Notes under the pieces: model-generated
The model's database searches: none
Seen by the model: the letters and a program-made list of their open reading frames with translations, nothing else
Told to the model about the DNA's origin: nothing
Part shown: one piece after another, positions 1 through 9,149 of the stretch
Layout of the letters: each line of letters starts with the position of its first letter
Position numbering within the stretch: position 1 is the first letter of the stretch
Source of the DNA: Martelella alba
Lineage (GTDB): Bacteria > Pseudomonadota > Gammaproteobacteria > Enterobacterales > Enterobacteriaceae
Length of the DNA: 64,000 nt
Assembly: GCF_005217455.1 (NCBI RefSeq)
Contig: NZ_SZPQ01000030.1
Span: 1 to 64,000 of the forward strand
Direction: 5' to 3'
Made by a program: the position numbers and the translations under genes

Positions 1-191
1 GTCTGGCCTTTAAAGCCCAGACGGACATAGCTGTTATCCCCATCAATGGCGGTATTGTCGCTGAAATAATGCCGGGCGCGCACACTGCCGTACAGATCCA
101 GCTTATTACCGTCATTATTGTAAATTTCAGCGGCATAAATGGTCGGCGTGATCAGTGCAATTAAAATACCGCATGCTATTTTCTTCATCAT
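1..191 (-). CDS. OmpC/OmpF-family general porin, N-terminal part only
   Basis: The reverse strand opens with ATGATG after an AGGGGA ribosome site and encodes about 63 residues before the window ends. The first 20 or so residues ([13 protein letters not shown] onward) form a signal peptide ending in YAA. The mature start, [14 protein letters not shown], is the hallmark of enterobacterial trimeric porins, followed by a first beta strand and a [10 protein letters not shown] turn typical of OmpC/OmpF/PhoE. It would be an outer-membrane diffusion channel for small hydrophilic solutes. The 260 bases upstream carry no gene; I could not identify OmpR sites with confidence. Which porin subtype it is cannot be decided from this fragment. 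Confidence 0.8.
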   Translation of the reverse strand, partial: MMKKIACGILIALITPTIYAAEIYNNDGNKLDLYGSVRARHYFSDNTAIDGDNSYVRLGFKGQ

Positions 192-450
192 TATCCCCTA
201 TGACTACGCTTGTATTAAATGACAGAATGAGATGCTTAATGATCCTAAAAGATGTTAAATTTATAGTTGCGATCGAGGCCGCATGAGCCGGCTTATCGGT
301 GAAACCCTATCGACAGGCTCAATATCATTTGCAAAACCATCATGGTTATTTGCTGGTTGCATCCGGGATAGCACTCAAACGCTCAAAGTAAACATGCCTA
401 TTTACCTTGATGGTTAATTTTTGCCTGCTTTATTTCGTGGGTTGTTATCG

Positions 451-1239
451 CTATCCTTCCGTTAACGATTGCTTTACCTCCTCTTCAATCATTTCCCAGA
501 TCTTATCGACGATAGCGCCGAATTCAGGCGTCCGCTTCAAATGCAATGTCCGCGGCCGCGGGAAAGGCACCGTGATGGATTGTTTCACTTTACCGGGGCG
601 GGCGCTGAAAACCACGATACGGTCAGCGAGATAAACCGCCTCATCTATCTGATGGGTAATCATCAGCACGGTTTTACGGCTGTCCTCCCAGATACGCAAC
701 AATTCCGCCTGCATGATTTCCCGGGTCTGGGAATCCAGCGCGGCGAAAGGCTCGTCCATCATCAACAACTTCGGATCCATGGCCATGGCGCGGGCGACAT
801 TCGCGCGTTGGCGCATACCGCCCGAAAGCTGATGGGGATACGCATGCTCAAACCCCTTAAGACCGGCCACATCGATATAGCGCTGAACGCGCCGATGGGC
901 TTCGCGTTTGCGGACCCCCGACAGGGTCAGGCCGTAAGCCACGTTATCAATCACTGATTTCCAGGGTAACAGGCAGTCGCGCTGGAAAACCATGGCGCGA
1001 TCGGCGCCGGGAGCGGAGATGGTTTTACCATAAGCCTGGACATGGCCTGAAGACGCCTCCATCAGACCGCTGATGATACGTAATAACGTTGATTTGCCGC
1101 TACCGCTGGCGCCGACAATCGCGACAAATTCACCTTCCTCTATGGTGAGGTTGATTTCCTCCAATGCCAATAGCGACTTTCCTTGGTTTGTTTTGAAGGT
1201 TTTACTCAGCGATGAAATAGTTAATGCCGTTGAGCTCAT
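451..1239 (-). CDS. ABC importer ATPase, SsuB/TauB/NrtD family
   Basis: This 262-residue protein carries a Walker A (GASGSGKST), Q-loop (MVFQRDCLLPW), ABC signature (LSGGMRQR), Walker B (LLMMDEPFAALD) and switch histidine (MITHQ), so it should hydrolyse ATP at the inner membrane to drive uptake. The QRDCLLPW loop and short C-terminus resemble the nitrate/sulfonate/taurine/pyrimidine-precursor group. An upstream in-frame extension to 1509 is rejected because ATG at 1239 follows a clean GGAGG and overlaps the permease stop as ATGA. It is the last gene of a five-gene reverse operon and is translationally coupled to the permease. Substrate is unknown; the amidohydrolase in the operon suggests a cyclic amide or ureide. 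Confidence 0.9.
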   Translation of the reverse strand: MSSTALTISSLSKTFKTNQGKSLLALEEINLTIEEGEFVAIVGASGSGKSTLLRIISGLMEASSGHVQAYGKTISAPGADRAMVFQRDCLLPWKSVIDNVAYGLTLSGVRKREAHRRVQRYIDVAGLKGFEHAYPHQLSGGMRQRANVARAMAMDPKLLMMDEPFAALDSQTREIMQAELLRIWEDSRKTVLMITHQIDEAVYLADRIVVFSARPGKVKQSITVPFPRPRTLHLKRTPEFGAIVDKIWEMIEEEVKQSLTEG

Positions 1240-2024
1240 ACGTACCTCCAAGGCGCGAGACGTTTTTCTAAAACGCCCAGCAATAACGTCCCGATTAAGC
1301 CAAATATGCCCAGCACAAAGACATAAGCCAACAGTTTGGCGGTATCGAAGTTTTGCCCGGCGGCCATGATGGCATAGCCATAACCGGCGAACGAGCCGAA
1401 AAATTCCGCCACCACCACACCCACCAGCGCGCGTGCCCACGCAACGCGGATACCGCCGATGATAAACGACACCGCGTAAGGGAACGTCACTGTGTGGAAG
1501 ACTTGCCAACCCGAGGCATTAAAGGATCGGGATGCTTCGATTAAATCCTTATCGGCGGCATTCAATGCGGATTCGGTGGTTACAATGATAGGAAAAAGCG
1601 CAACCATGATAATCAATATGATTTTCGACGCGTAGCCCAATCCCAGCCAGGCAACCAGCAAAGGCGCGATGGCAATGATCGGAATGGATGACAAGGCGGC
1701 AATGACCGGACCCAGCATAAGCGATAGCAGACGGCTGCTGTTTAATGCCAGTCCGATAAAAACGCCCAGCAGCACCGAGAGCGGGAACGCGACCGTCAGT
1801 GAAATACTGGTGGCCACGGTGTTGTCCCAAAGATGGCCCGAGCGGTATTCCTCCACCAGGGCATGCCATACCGCAACCGGAGAAGCCAGTAACATGGCAT
1901 TATGAACCAGTGTCGTCGCTACCCATTGCCAAATGAGAACAATAGCCAAAATGGTCAGCGCCATACGGCATGTTGCCGGAGCGATGCCGTCTTGTTCCAG
2001 ATAATTGAGCCAGCGTGATTTCAT
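1236..2024 (-). CDS. ABC importer permease, SsuC/TauC family
   Basis: This 262-residue integral membrane protein has about six hydrophobic segments, beginning near residues 20-40, and the binding-protein-dependent permease loop (residues about 190-215, pattern ASGWQVF...PYAVSFIIGGIRVAWARA) that contacts the ATPase. Start ATG at 2024 shares one base with the preceding stop (TGATG). A TTG one codon upstream is less likely. It overlaps the ATPase start by four bases. It would form the homodimeric channel for the solute delivered by the binding protein at 4496-5497. Family assignment is firm; the transported compound is not shown by the sequence. Confidence 0.9.
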   Translation of the reverse strand: MKSRWLNYLEQDGIAPATCRMALTILAIVLIWQWVATTLVHNAMLLASPVAVWHALVEEYRSGHLWDNTVATSISLTVAFPLSVLLGVFIGLALNSSRLLSLMLGPVIAALSSIPIIAIAPLLVAWLGLGYASKIILIIMVALFPIIVTTESALNAADKDLIEASRSFNASGWQVFHTVTFPYAVSFIIGGIRVAWARALVGVVVAEFFGSFAGYGYAIMAAGQNFDTAKLLAYVFVLGIFGLIGTLLLGVLEKRLAPWRYV

Positions 2025-3421
2025 CAATAGTTACCCGAATACGTGGCTTTCGCCAATTTACCGAAACCGGGTTCACCGGTCACCACGCCGTCGCGATAGA
2101 CCGAATGCCCGCGTACCCAGGTCTGCACCGGTTTGGCGCGCACCTGCCGGCCGGCATAAGGACTCCAGCCCACCAGACTGATGACGTCTTCATCACGTAT
2201 TTCGTAACTGGCATCCAGATCAACCAGTACCAGGTCGGCATCATATCCCACGGCGATGTCGCCTTTATGGTGAATGCCAAAGATCTTGGCCGGCGCGGTG
2301 GCGCCCAGTTCCACGACTCTTTCCAAAGAAATATTGCCTTCCAGCGCCGCCGTAAAAAACATGCTTAAGTAAAATTGTATTGATGGCGTGCCGGTGTGCG
2401 CTTTCCAACCGTCCGTCCAGCCGATTTCTTTTTCTTCCCGCGTATGGGGGGCATGGTCTGTCGCCAGAATATCAATGGTGCCATCCTTAAGCCCCTCCCA
2501 TAAACCCGGTACATTTTTTTCCGGTACCCAATAGGAAAGGGCATAGGAGCCCAATCGTTGAATCGCCGACCAGTCACAACCTAAAAACAGCGCCCAGGGG
2601 TTAAGCTCGCAGGTGACTTTTTGTCCGGCGCGTTTTGCCTGGCGGATCAGCTCCACGCTACCGGCGGTTTGCACATGCAGGATATGCAAATGGCAGTGGG
2701 AGGCTTTTTGCAGGCGCAGCAAGGTGGCGATGGCGGTTTCCCATATCACGCCGTCGTGGGCGGCATAGGCTTTGGCATACGCCAGGGCATCGCGCTCACC
2801 GCGTTGCCAGAATTCCTTTTCGATGACGTCCATTAACGATTGGTCATGGGGATGTACCATCAACGGGACATGGTATTTCGCGCACATCTCCATGATTTTC
2901 AGTATCTCGCCATGATCATGCACCCCAATCCCCGGCATATGCGGGTAGCTGCGTCCGGTATCCACCACCATGAAGATTTTGAATGCGGTAATGCCGGTTG
3001 CGGCCATGTGGGGAATCTCATCAATTACCGTGGGTGCGGGATTGAAGTTCCAGTCAACCAGCGAACCTTGTTCATATTTGGCGAATTGACGTTGGAGCAG
3101 TTCCAGCGTATTCGGCGGAGGGGCCACGTTCGGCATCCCGACGGTGGTTGTCACGCCCCCGGCAGCGGCGGCCATGGTGGCGGTACGGATGGTTTCTTTA
3201 TATTCGAAACCCGGCTCGGAACCTTCGCGATGATGGCAATGCATATCGATAAACCCGGGTATCAGCGCTTTACCTTGAGCGTCGACAATATTTTCAGCAT
3301 CCATTTCATCATCGGAGTCCGTGCTGTAAATACCGCAAATTTTCCCTTTATCGATTCCCACGCTCCCTTTAAAACGCGCGTGAGCGGTGATGATGTCAGC
3401 ATTCTTAATTAGAAGTTCCAT
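2024..3421 (-). CDS. Cyclic amidohydrolase of the dihydroorotase/allantoinase/hydantoinase superfamily
   Basis: This 465-residue protein has the binuclear-metal amidohydrolase layout: HCHH at residues 61-64 after GFIDM, the lysine that is normally carbamylated at K148 (AFKIF), histidines at about 190-192 (VHPH) and 246-249 (HILH), and aspartate D322 in ATDHAPH. These ligands predict hydrolysis of a cyclic amide such as dihydroorotate, allantoin, hydantoin or dihydropyrimidine. Being inside an ABC importer operon with a metal-chaperone-type GTPase argues for a scavenging enzyme rather than the housekeeping PyrC. ATG 3421 has GAGGAAAA upstream. The exact substrate cannot be read from the sequence; closest guesses are allantoinase (AllB-like) or dihydroorotase. 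Confidence 0.85.
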   Translation of the reverse strand: MELLIKNADIITAHARFKGSVGIDKGKICGIYSTDSDDEMDAENIVDAQGKALIPGFIDMHCHHREGSEPGFEYKETIRTATMAAAAGGVTTTVGMPNVAPPPNTLELLQRQFAKYEQGSLVDWNFNPAPTVIDEIPHMAATGITAFKIFMVVDTGRSYPHMPGIGVHDHGEILKIMEMCAKYHVPLMVHPHDQSLMDVIEKEFWQRGERDALAYAKAYAAHDGVIWETAIATLLRLQKASHCHLHILHVQTAGSVELIRQAKRAGQKVTCELNPWALFLGCDWSAIQRLGSYALSYWVPEKNVPGLWEGLKDGTIDILATDHAPHTREEKEIGWTDGWKAHTGTPSIQFYLSMFFTAALEGNISLERVVELGATAPAKIFGIHHKGDIAVGYDADLVLVDLDASYEIRDEDVISLVGWSPYAGRQVRAKPVQTWVRGHSVYRDGVVTGEPGFGKLAKATYSGNY

Positions 3422-3447
3422 TTTTTCCTCTTTGATAAATTTGGTGC

Positions 3448-4506
3448 TTAAGCCGCAGAAATCTTCTTTGCCCTGATGACTGCTAAAACGTCGTCAATAT
3501 ATTTCTTGCTTAACCCTTGTGTGATGAAAACGATGCGAGAGATTCGTTCCTGGTCGACCTTGTCGTTTATTACAGTAGGGGGGTGAAATAGCCCTTGCAC
3601 CACATGAATAACAATAGGTTTATCCTGATTTTTGATCCAGCAAATGCCTTTCACCCTGAGTAATTGTTTCCCGTGCGCCAACGTCAATGCATCCAGCCAT
3701 GCGGATAAATGTTCCCAATGAAACGGCTCATCAATCGTCAAATAAAAATTGTTGATTCCATGGCTATGCTTGTCCTGCTGAAATGAAGCGATGGCGTGAT
3801 GGACGGGTTTCCCCTCGTCAAGGGGCCGCCAATTTAACCAGGATGATATTTGGTCGCTTGAAATTCGCGACGAATAATCAATCCCGTTAAGTACCGACTC
3901 CGCCGCCGGCATTTGACTGTTCGAACTGAGAAAAACCGGCGCGCCGGGATTAACGGCGCGGCATCTTGCCAATGGCGTGTTCTGCTGTTCGGCGGGCAGC
4001 AAGTCAAGCTTGGTGATGACCACTCGATCGGCTAACGCCAATTGTTTGACCGCTTCCGGGTAAGTGTTCAGGGTATCGTCGCTTTTGACGGCATCCAGCG
4101 TGGTGACGACATTGCTCAACCGATATTTCGCCACTACCGGCTGAGTCATGAGCACTTGAATGACCGGTCCCGGCTCCGCCAACCCGGTGGTTTCGATGAT
4201 GACTTTGCCAAAACGCCGGCAATCGCCGCGTTGGCGGCGTACAAATAATTCCCGCAACGTATCCACCAAATCGCCGGTCACCATACAGCATAAACAACCG
4301 GTCGACAGCTCAATGGTATTTTCATTGCTTGATGCTATCAATTGATGATCAATGCCAATTTCACCCAGTTCGTTGACGATGACGGCGGCATCCGCTAAAG
4401 CGGGTTCTTTGAGCCAATGATTGAGTAATGACGTTTTACCGCTGCCAAGGAAACCGGTTAATAACACTACCGGGATGCGTTCGTCGTGTTTTGCCTCAAT
4501 TGCCAT
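3448..4506 (-). CDS. CobW/COG0523-family GTPase (metal chaperone type)
   Basis: The 352-residue product has Walker A GFLGSGKT (residues 18-25), the CXCC metal site CLCC (71-74), an ETTGLAEP segment near 105-112, the guanine-specificity motif TKLD (165-168) and a C-terminal CobW_C domain. Members use GTP to deliver zinc or another metal to client enzymes, often enzymes encoded nearby. Here the obvious client is the binuclear amidohydrolase immediately downstream. ATG 4506 has GAGG nine bases upstream and overlaps the end of the binding-protein gene by 11 bases; an extension to 4539 would overlap more and lacks support. The chaperone-client pairing is inference from neighbourhood. Confidence 0.85.
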   Translation of the reverse strand: MAIEAKHDERIPVVLLTGFLGSGKTSLLNHWLKEPALADAAVIVNELGEIGIDHQLIASSNENTIELSTGCLCCMVTGDLVDTLRELFVRRQRGDCRRFGKVIIETTGLAEPGPVIQVLMTQPVVAKYRLSNVVTTLDAVKSDDTLNTYPEAVKQLALADRVVITKLDLLPAEQQNTPLARCRAVNPGAPVFLSSNSQMPAAESVLNGIDYSSRISSDQISSWLNWRPLDEGKPVHHAIASFQQDKHSHGINNFYLTIDEPFHWEHLSAWLDALTLAHGKQLLRVKGICWIKNQDKPIVIHVVQGLFHPPTVINDKVDQERISRIVFITQGLSKKYIDDVLAVIRAKKISAA

Positions 4507-5497
4507 GGGCGATCGCCTCGACGAGTTTGGCATCCACATATTTATTTATTGAGAAGTCATTCAAGCCCGCACTTGACTTATCACCGTATTTTTCACCGAT
4601 CTTGATGATATTGGTCAGACCCTCGGGATTAACCCGCAAGCCTTTGCCGATTGCCTGATGCTGCTGAATGATAAAATCATAAGATTTTTCGCAGATATCT
4701 TTCGGCGTTGATGTGTAAGTTGATAATATATCGATGGCCTGTTGCTTATTTTTAGGGTCATACAGCCATAAGGTTGCCTCTTTTAATGCCAGGGCCATTT
4801 TCTCGGCCGTATCACGATGTGAGGCCAGCCAGTTTTTGTTATAAACCAGTGCCGTCTCGATATAGGGTTCGGAGTACACATCGACGATTTTCATGCCGCG
4901 GCTGCTGGCCATGCTATCGAATGGCGCGATAAGCAAGGCGCCTTTGATTTGGCCGTTCTCCAGAGCAATAATGCGATCTTTCGAGTTGGTCAATGCCAGA
5001 AACTTTACCGAATCGGGGTCAACGTGATTGTCGGCGAGTTGCATGCGCAGTAAATCCACTGTGCCGCCTTTCAACGCGCCGGCGGAAACGACCGATCCTG
5101 ATAGAGACTTCACATCCGGTACATTTTTGGCCACGACCAGATGCAAAATGCTTTTCTCAATGATCGATCCGGCGATGGTAATCGGCGCCCCTTTGTCAAT
5201 GGCGGTAAGCGTAATGTCTCCCAACGCGGCCCCGGCATCGGCGCTGCCGCTGGATACCGCCTGGACCAGTGCCGGGCTTGAGCCTACCAATAGCTCTCTG
5301 ACAGAGATGCCATGCTTGTCATACATGCCTTCCGCTTTGGCCACCGCATGGGGCCACAGCAGAGCACTGGGGGCCAATACCGCGAAACGCACTTCGGCCT
5401 TGGCATTTTCGGCGAAAGCGGAGGGCGCACAACCCAGGCTTAATAGCGTAATTATCTGAAAAGTCAGTCGTATTGAGCGTAATATGGCGGTTTTCAT
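4496..5497 (-). CDS. ABC importer periplasmic binding protein, SsuA/TauA/NMT1-like
   Basis: This 333-residue protein starts with a signal peptide (MKTAILRSIRLTFQ onward, cleavage near AFA at about residue 29) followed by the KAEVRFAVLAPSALLWPHAVAKAEGMYDKHGI segment typical of NrtA/SsuA/TauA-type solute receptors. It contains the SSGSADAGAALGDI and NGQIKGALLIAPF stretches of the two-lobed fold. ATG 5497 has GGGGA at good spacing; the longer frame to 5557 lacks a ribosome site and would bury the signal peptide. It is the first gene of the operon, which is unusual in that a GTPase and a hydrolase separate it from the permease and ATPase. Confidence 0.88.
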   Translation of the reverse strand: MKTAILRSIRLTFQIITLLSLGCAPSAFAENAKAEVRFAVLAPSALLWPHAVAKAEGMYDKHGISVRELLVGSSPALVQAVSSGSADAGAALGDITLTAIDKGAPITIAGSIIEKSILHLVVAKNVPDVKSLSGSVVSAGALKGGTVDLLRMQLADNHVDPDSVKFLALTNSKDRIIALENGQIKGALLIAPFDSMASSRGMKIVDVYSEPYIETALVYNKNWLASHRDTAEKMALALKEATLWLYDPKNKQQAIDILSTYTSTPKDICEKSYDFIIQQHQAIGKGLRVNPEGLTNIIKIGEKYGDKSSAGLNDFSINKYVDAKLVEAIAHGN

Positions 5498-5528
5498 TAT
5501 CTGGATCCCCGATGAGTGAATAACGTCC

Positions 5529-5557
5529 AATCTAGATAGGGTCTGCAAAATTGTCAA
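5529..5557 (-). promoter_or_regulatory. Sigma-70 promoter of the amidohydrolase/ABC operon
   Basis: On the reverse strand there is a perfect -35 TTGACA (5557-5552), a 17-base spacer, and TAGATT (5534-5529) as -10. It lies 32 bases before the binding-protein start codon. TCAAT is repeated around the -35 (5554-5558 and 5564-5568), a plausible place for the divergent IclR regulator to bind. The promoter is read from the sequence; the operator is inference. Confidence 0.6.
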
Positions 5558-5733
5558 TAATAGTCAATTAGACATAATGATCTCCTATGACGAAAGTCGA
5601 GATTTTGCCATTATGATCCGTTATAAGAGAGGGTAGGGGACGTGATGGCGATGATAAGCGGCGCACCTGGCGGCATCTTCAGACGGCTCGCCGACGATAC
5701 AATGATCCGATTTTATTTGTGAAGGACTCTCAG

Positions 5734-6525
5734 ATGAGTTATGTCAAGAATGGACTGGCGAGGACTCTGCGGATCCTCGAACTTTTTGAACGCGACTGGC
5801 TGGTGATGACTATCGAGGATATCGCCGCGGAGCTGGGCGTCCAGCCACGAACGGTTTATCGTGATGTTAAGCAATTGAAAGAGGCCGGTTTTCTTGATCC
5901 CGTGTCGAATGCCGGCTATACCCTGGGGCCGGCGTTCGTGCATTTCGATTGGCTGCTGCGCAAGAGCGATCCTTTGATTCACTATGCGATGCAGCCCATG
6001 AAAGAATTGCTCGCCAGCAGTTCGCCAAGCGCGACGGTGGTGTTGTGTCGCCGTTATAAGGACTGCGTGATGTGCGTGTATGAAGTCAGCGGCAACGAAC
6101 CGCATATGTTGCCCGCCTATGAGCGCGGCGTGGCCCTTCCGTTGTTCAAGGGCGCGACGTCCAAAGTGATTTTGGCCCATCTTTCTCCCCGCGGCCGTCA
6201 GCGTATCTATCTGGAAAACGAGGATGTGATAAAGTCCAAGGATCCGGCGATTAATTGGAAGACGTTTTCCGCGGAACTGGCCAAAACCCGGGCCAACGGT
6301 TACGAAATGACGTTTTCGCAAATGAAGGAAGGCAATATCGGTATTGCCTCGCCGATTTTAACCGCCGGCCAGGTTGCCGGTAGCGTATCGTTGATTTTTG
6401 AGGCGCGTGACAAGCATTTGCCCGCGAGCAGCCACGAAAAAATGATCAGCTTGGTAAAAGCGTGCGCCCAACGGATTTCACAACAGCTTTCGCAGGCCCC
6501 GGCCTTTCATATCGCCAGAGAATGA
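5734..6525 (+). CDS. IclR-family transcriptional regulator
   Basis: The 263-residue product has an N-terminal winged helix (residues about 8-65, MTIEDIAAELGVQPRTVYRDVKQL as recognition region) and a C-terminal IclR effector domain (about 80-255) with the LPLFKGATSKVILAHL and GYEMTFSQMKEGNIGIASPI motifs. ATG 5734 has AAGGA eight bases upstream; a GTG 15 bases earlier has none. The gene is divergent from the amidohydrolase/ABC operon with a 236-base shared control region, so it most likely regulates that operon and itself, with a small catabolite as effector. The effector is unknown. The recognition helix reads RTVYRDVKQL, which is more DeoR/YobV-like in wording than most IclR proteins, but the C-terminal domain is clearly IclR. 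Confidence 0.88.
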   Translation: MSYVKNGLARTLRILELFERDWLVMTIEDIAAELGVQPRTVYRDVKQLKEAGFLDPVSNAGYTLGPAFVHFDWLLRKSDPLIHYAMQPMKELLASSSPSATVVLCRRYKDCVMCVYEVSGNEPHMLPAYERGVALPLFKGATSKVILAHLSPRGRQRIYLENEDVIKSKDPAINWKTFSAELAKTRANGYEMTFSQMKEGNIGIASPILTAGQVAGSVSLIFEARDKHLPASSHEKMISLVKACAQRISQQLSQAPAFHIARE

Positions 6526-6530
6526 TCAGG

Positions 6531-6555
6531 TTCCGGGTGCGCGCCGCACCCGGAA
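6531..6555. terminator. Perfect 11-bp hairpin between convergent genes
   Basis: Two 11-base arms (6531-6541 and 6545-6555) pair perfectly around a CGC loop, six bases after the iclR-type stop and 59 bases before the end of the converging transporter operon. There is no T-run on either side, so it is either a weak bidirectional terminator or an mRNA 3'-end stabiliser. Confidence 0.5.
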
Positions 6556-6613
6556 TACCCCGCGATGTGGCGATACACACGACCTTCCGCCACGTTTCCC
6601 AGGGAATTGCGCG

Positions 6614-8128
6614 TTATTCCTTCACCGTGTCTTCCAGGAAGAAGCGGCCGAGAGGATTTTGGTGGAATCCCTTGATGTTTTTACGGCTGACATTCCGATA
6701 AGGACTGTAGTAGAGATCAATCCAGTTTACGTCGGCTTTGGCCATCTTTTGCAAATCAATATACATCTGCTCGCGTTTGCTCGGGTCCATTTCCACGCGG
6801 GCGGCGGCCACCAGCGCTTTGACCTGGTCGTTATGGTAACGGGTCATATAATCCATATTCGCGTCCTCGCCCAAGACAAAGGTGGTCTTCTGATCCGGGT
6901 CCAGGATGTCATTGGTCCAGTACATGACGGAAATATCGTAATCGCCGGCCACCAGCATATCCCAGCTCTGGCTTGGGTCGACCTTTTGCAAATTGACCTT
7001 CACGCCGGCTTTCGCCAATTGCTGTTGTAACAGGATGGCGATTTGTTCGTCCACTTCATCGCCGGCGTTGACCACATAGTTAAGGGTCAAATTGCTTGCG
7101 CCGGCGTCTTTCAGCATTTGTTTCGCTTTTTCCGGGGAGTAGGGGCGGCGCAGGTTATCCTCATAGTGGTATAAGGCCCCGGCGGGAATATACGAATTCG
7201 CCACCTGACCATAGCCGAAGGTTACTGTTTTGACGATGGCGTCTTTATCAATGGCGTAGTCCAGCGCCTGGCGTACCGCCACCTGACCCAATGCGCCGTG
7301 GGAGTGGTTGATCAGCAAGTGATCCTCCCGGGTCGAGGGGTCCAGCTCCACCTTCAGGTTAGGGTCTTTTTGCAGCGAGGCGATACGGGAAAACGGCACG
7401 GTCAGCGCGGCGTCCAACTCTCCGGCCTGCACTTTGAGCATTCGGGTGTTGTCGTCCGGAATCGTCAGCCAGTCCACTTCATCGAGGCTGACGTTTTTCG
7501 CCTGCCAGAAATAGGGGTTTTTCACCAGAACGATTTTCTCGCCGCGCGCCCATGATTTCACACTGAACGCGCCGGATCCAACGGGCTTTTCCGCGAAAGC
7601 TTCTTCTCCTTCCGTCTTCATGGCTTTTTCGGAAATAACGGAAGCGTTGGGTAACGCCAGTTGCGACAAAAAGGGGGCGGAAGGGGATTTCAGCGTTACC
7701 ACCAGCGTATGGGGATCGGCGGCGACCGCCGTGGCGATAATACTGTAGGAATCGCGCCACAGCGATCCTTGGTCATCACGAATGCGTAGCAGGCTGAAGG
7801 CGGCATCGCCCGCCGTAACCGGGGTGCCGTCGGAAAACCGGGTGTCGCGGATTTTAAAAGTATAGACCTTGCCGTCAGGGGAAACGGTCCAGCTTTCCGC
7901 CACGCCGGGCTCCAGTTTGGTGCCGCTCTTATCAACACGCACCAACGGATCGAACACATTGGAAAAAACCCAGTTGTCGGCGTTCTGAGCGGATTTTATC
8001 GGATCGAAGGTGGTACTGTCCTCACGCCGGCCGATCGTCAGCACACCGGCTGCTTGCGCTATCTCGCCGGTGATGCTAAGTGCCAGAAATACCACGGCCG
8101 CCGCTAACTTAACGTGCTTGCGCTTCAT
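6614..8128 (-). CDS. Peptide-type ABC binding protein (family 5, DppA/OppA-like)
   Basis: This 504-residue protein has a signal peptide (MKRKHVKLAAAVVFLALS onward, cleavage near AQA) and the family-5 receptor pattern TFDPIKSAQNADNWVFSNVFDPLV, VAESWTVSPDGKVYTFKIRD and AVRQALDYAIDKDAI. ATG 8128 follows GGGGGAAG and lies 20 bases inside the preceding ATPase gene. Unusually for such operons the receptor is the last gene of the transporter set. Family 5 receptors bind peptides, opines, nickel or glutathione. Given the linked LuxR solo and peptidase, a plant-derived amide or short peptide-like signal is a reasonable guess but is not proven by the sequence. Confidence 0.9.
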   Translation of the reverse strand: MKRKHVKLAAAVVFLALSITGEIAQAAGVLTIGRREDSTTFDPIKSAQNADNWVFSNVFDPLVRVDKSGTKLEPGVAESWTVSPDGKVYTFKIRDTRFSDGTPVTAGDAAFSLLRIRDDQGSLWRDSYSIIATAVAADPHTLVVTLKSPSAPFLSQLALPNASVISEKAMKTEGEEAFAEKPVGSGAFSVKSWARGEKIVLVKNPYFWQAKNVSLDEVDWLTIPDDNTRMLKVQAGELDAALTVPFSRIASLQKDPNLKVELDPSTREDHLLINHSHGALGQVAVRQALDYAIDKDAIVKTVTFGYGQVANSYIPAGALYHYEDNLRRPYSPEKAKQMLKDAGASNLTLNYVVNAGDEVDEQIAILLQQQLAKAGVKVNLQKVDPSQSWDMLVAGDYDISVMYWTNDILDPDQKTTFVLGEDANMDYMTRYHNDQVKALVAAARVEMDPSKREQMYIDLQKMAKADVNWIDLYYSPYRNVSRKNIKGFHQNPLGRFFLEDTVKE

Positions 8129-9149
8129 GCAATCTTCCCCCAGTTAATGGAAAAACAGTGTCTTTACCCACGTGCGACAGCACGCAGGCATAAGAGTGAT
8201 CGGCAATATGCCGGGTTTGCGGTGGTGCGCCGACGCGGCATTGCGCCTGCGCGTGGGGACAACGCGGATGGAACGCGCAGCCCGGTGGAATAGCGATGGG
8301 ACTGGGGGGATCTCCCCTCAGGGGTTGGTCCGGTAATGGCTTGTCCGGGTCAATTTCCGGGATAGCCGCCACCAGGGCGGCGGTATACGGATGACGAGGA
8401 TGGGAAAAAACCGCCTCGCACGGCCCTTCTTCAACGATCCTGCCCAGATACATTACCGCCACCCGATCGCACAGATGGCGCACAATCGCCAGATCATGCG
8501 CGATGAACAGGATCGCCAACCCCATTTTTTCCCGCAGATCCATAAGCAGATTAATGATCTGTCCTTGAATGGAGACATCCAGCGCCGCCACGCATTCGTC
8601 CGCTACAATCAATTTCGGCTCCATGGCCAGCGCCCGGGCGATCCCCGCCCGCTGGCATTGTCCGCCGCTTAAGCCGGCCGGCTTGTGCCCGGCGTGCTCG
8701 GGGCGTAGGCCCACCAGCGTGAGCAGCTCCGCCACGCGCGCCGGCACCGCGCCGCGCGGCACTTTATTATGGACCCGCAACACTTCCGCAATGCTTTCGC
8801 CGAGAGTCTGGCGGGGATTCAGGGATGAGAAGGCATCCTGAAATATCATGGCGGTATGGCGGCGCAGGCGCGCGACATCGCTTTTCAATCCATGGGTGAT
8901 GCGGCGCCCCTCGAATCGCACTTCGCCTTGCGTGATCCGTTCGAGCTGCAGCAGCGCCCGTCCAAGCGTGCTTTTACCGCTGCCCGATTCACCTACCAGA
9001 CCAAGGGTTTCGCCGGCGTGGATCGCCAGCGATACCTGGTTGACCGCATGTACGGCGCGGCGGCGGCGCCCGAAACCGCCGCCCATCGGAAAGACGACCG
9101 AGACTTCATCGGCTTCCAGCAGGGGTTGTCGTGTGGCTATCCCCATCAT
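8109..9149 (-). CDS. Peptide-type ABC importer ATPase, DppF/OppF-like
   Basis: This 346-residue ATPase has Walker A GESGSGKST, signature LSGGQCQR (normally LSGGQRQR, so cysteine replaces arginine), Walker B LIVADECVAALD (normally DEPVSALD, with cysteine in place of proline), the His switch (FIAHD) and a C-terminal oligopeptide/HPY domain with the CAFHPRCPHAQAQC cysteine pattern typical of DppF/OppF. ATG 9149 overlaps the preceding stop as ATGA; the in-frame ATG three bases on (9146) is equally possible because GGGAGGA sits immediately upstream. It pairs with the DppD-like ATPase upstream as a heterodimer. Confidence 0.88.
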   Translation of the reverse strand: MMGIATRQPLLEADEVSVVFPMGGGFGRRRRAVHAVNQVSLAIHAGETLGLVGESGSGKSTLGRALLQLERITQGEVRFEGRRITHGLKSDVARLRRHTAMIFQDAFSSLNPRQTLGESIAEVLRVHNKVPRGAVPARVAELLTLVGLRPEHAGHKPAGLSGGQCQRAGIARALAMEPKLIVADECVAALDVSIQGQIINLLMDLREKMGLAILFIAHDLAIVRHLCDRVAVMYLGRIVEEGPCEAVFSHPRHPYTAALVAAIPEIDPDKPLPDQPLRGDPPSPIAIPPGCAFHPRCPHAQAQCRVGAPPQTRHIADHSYACVLSHVGKDTVFPLTGGRLHEAQAR

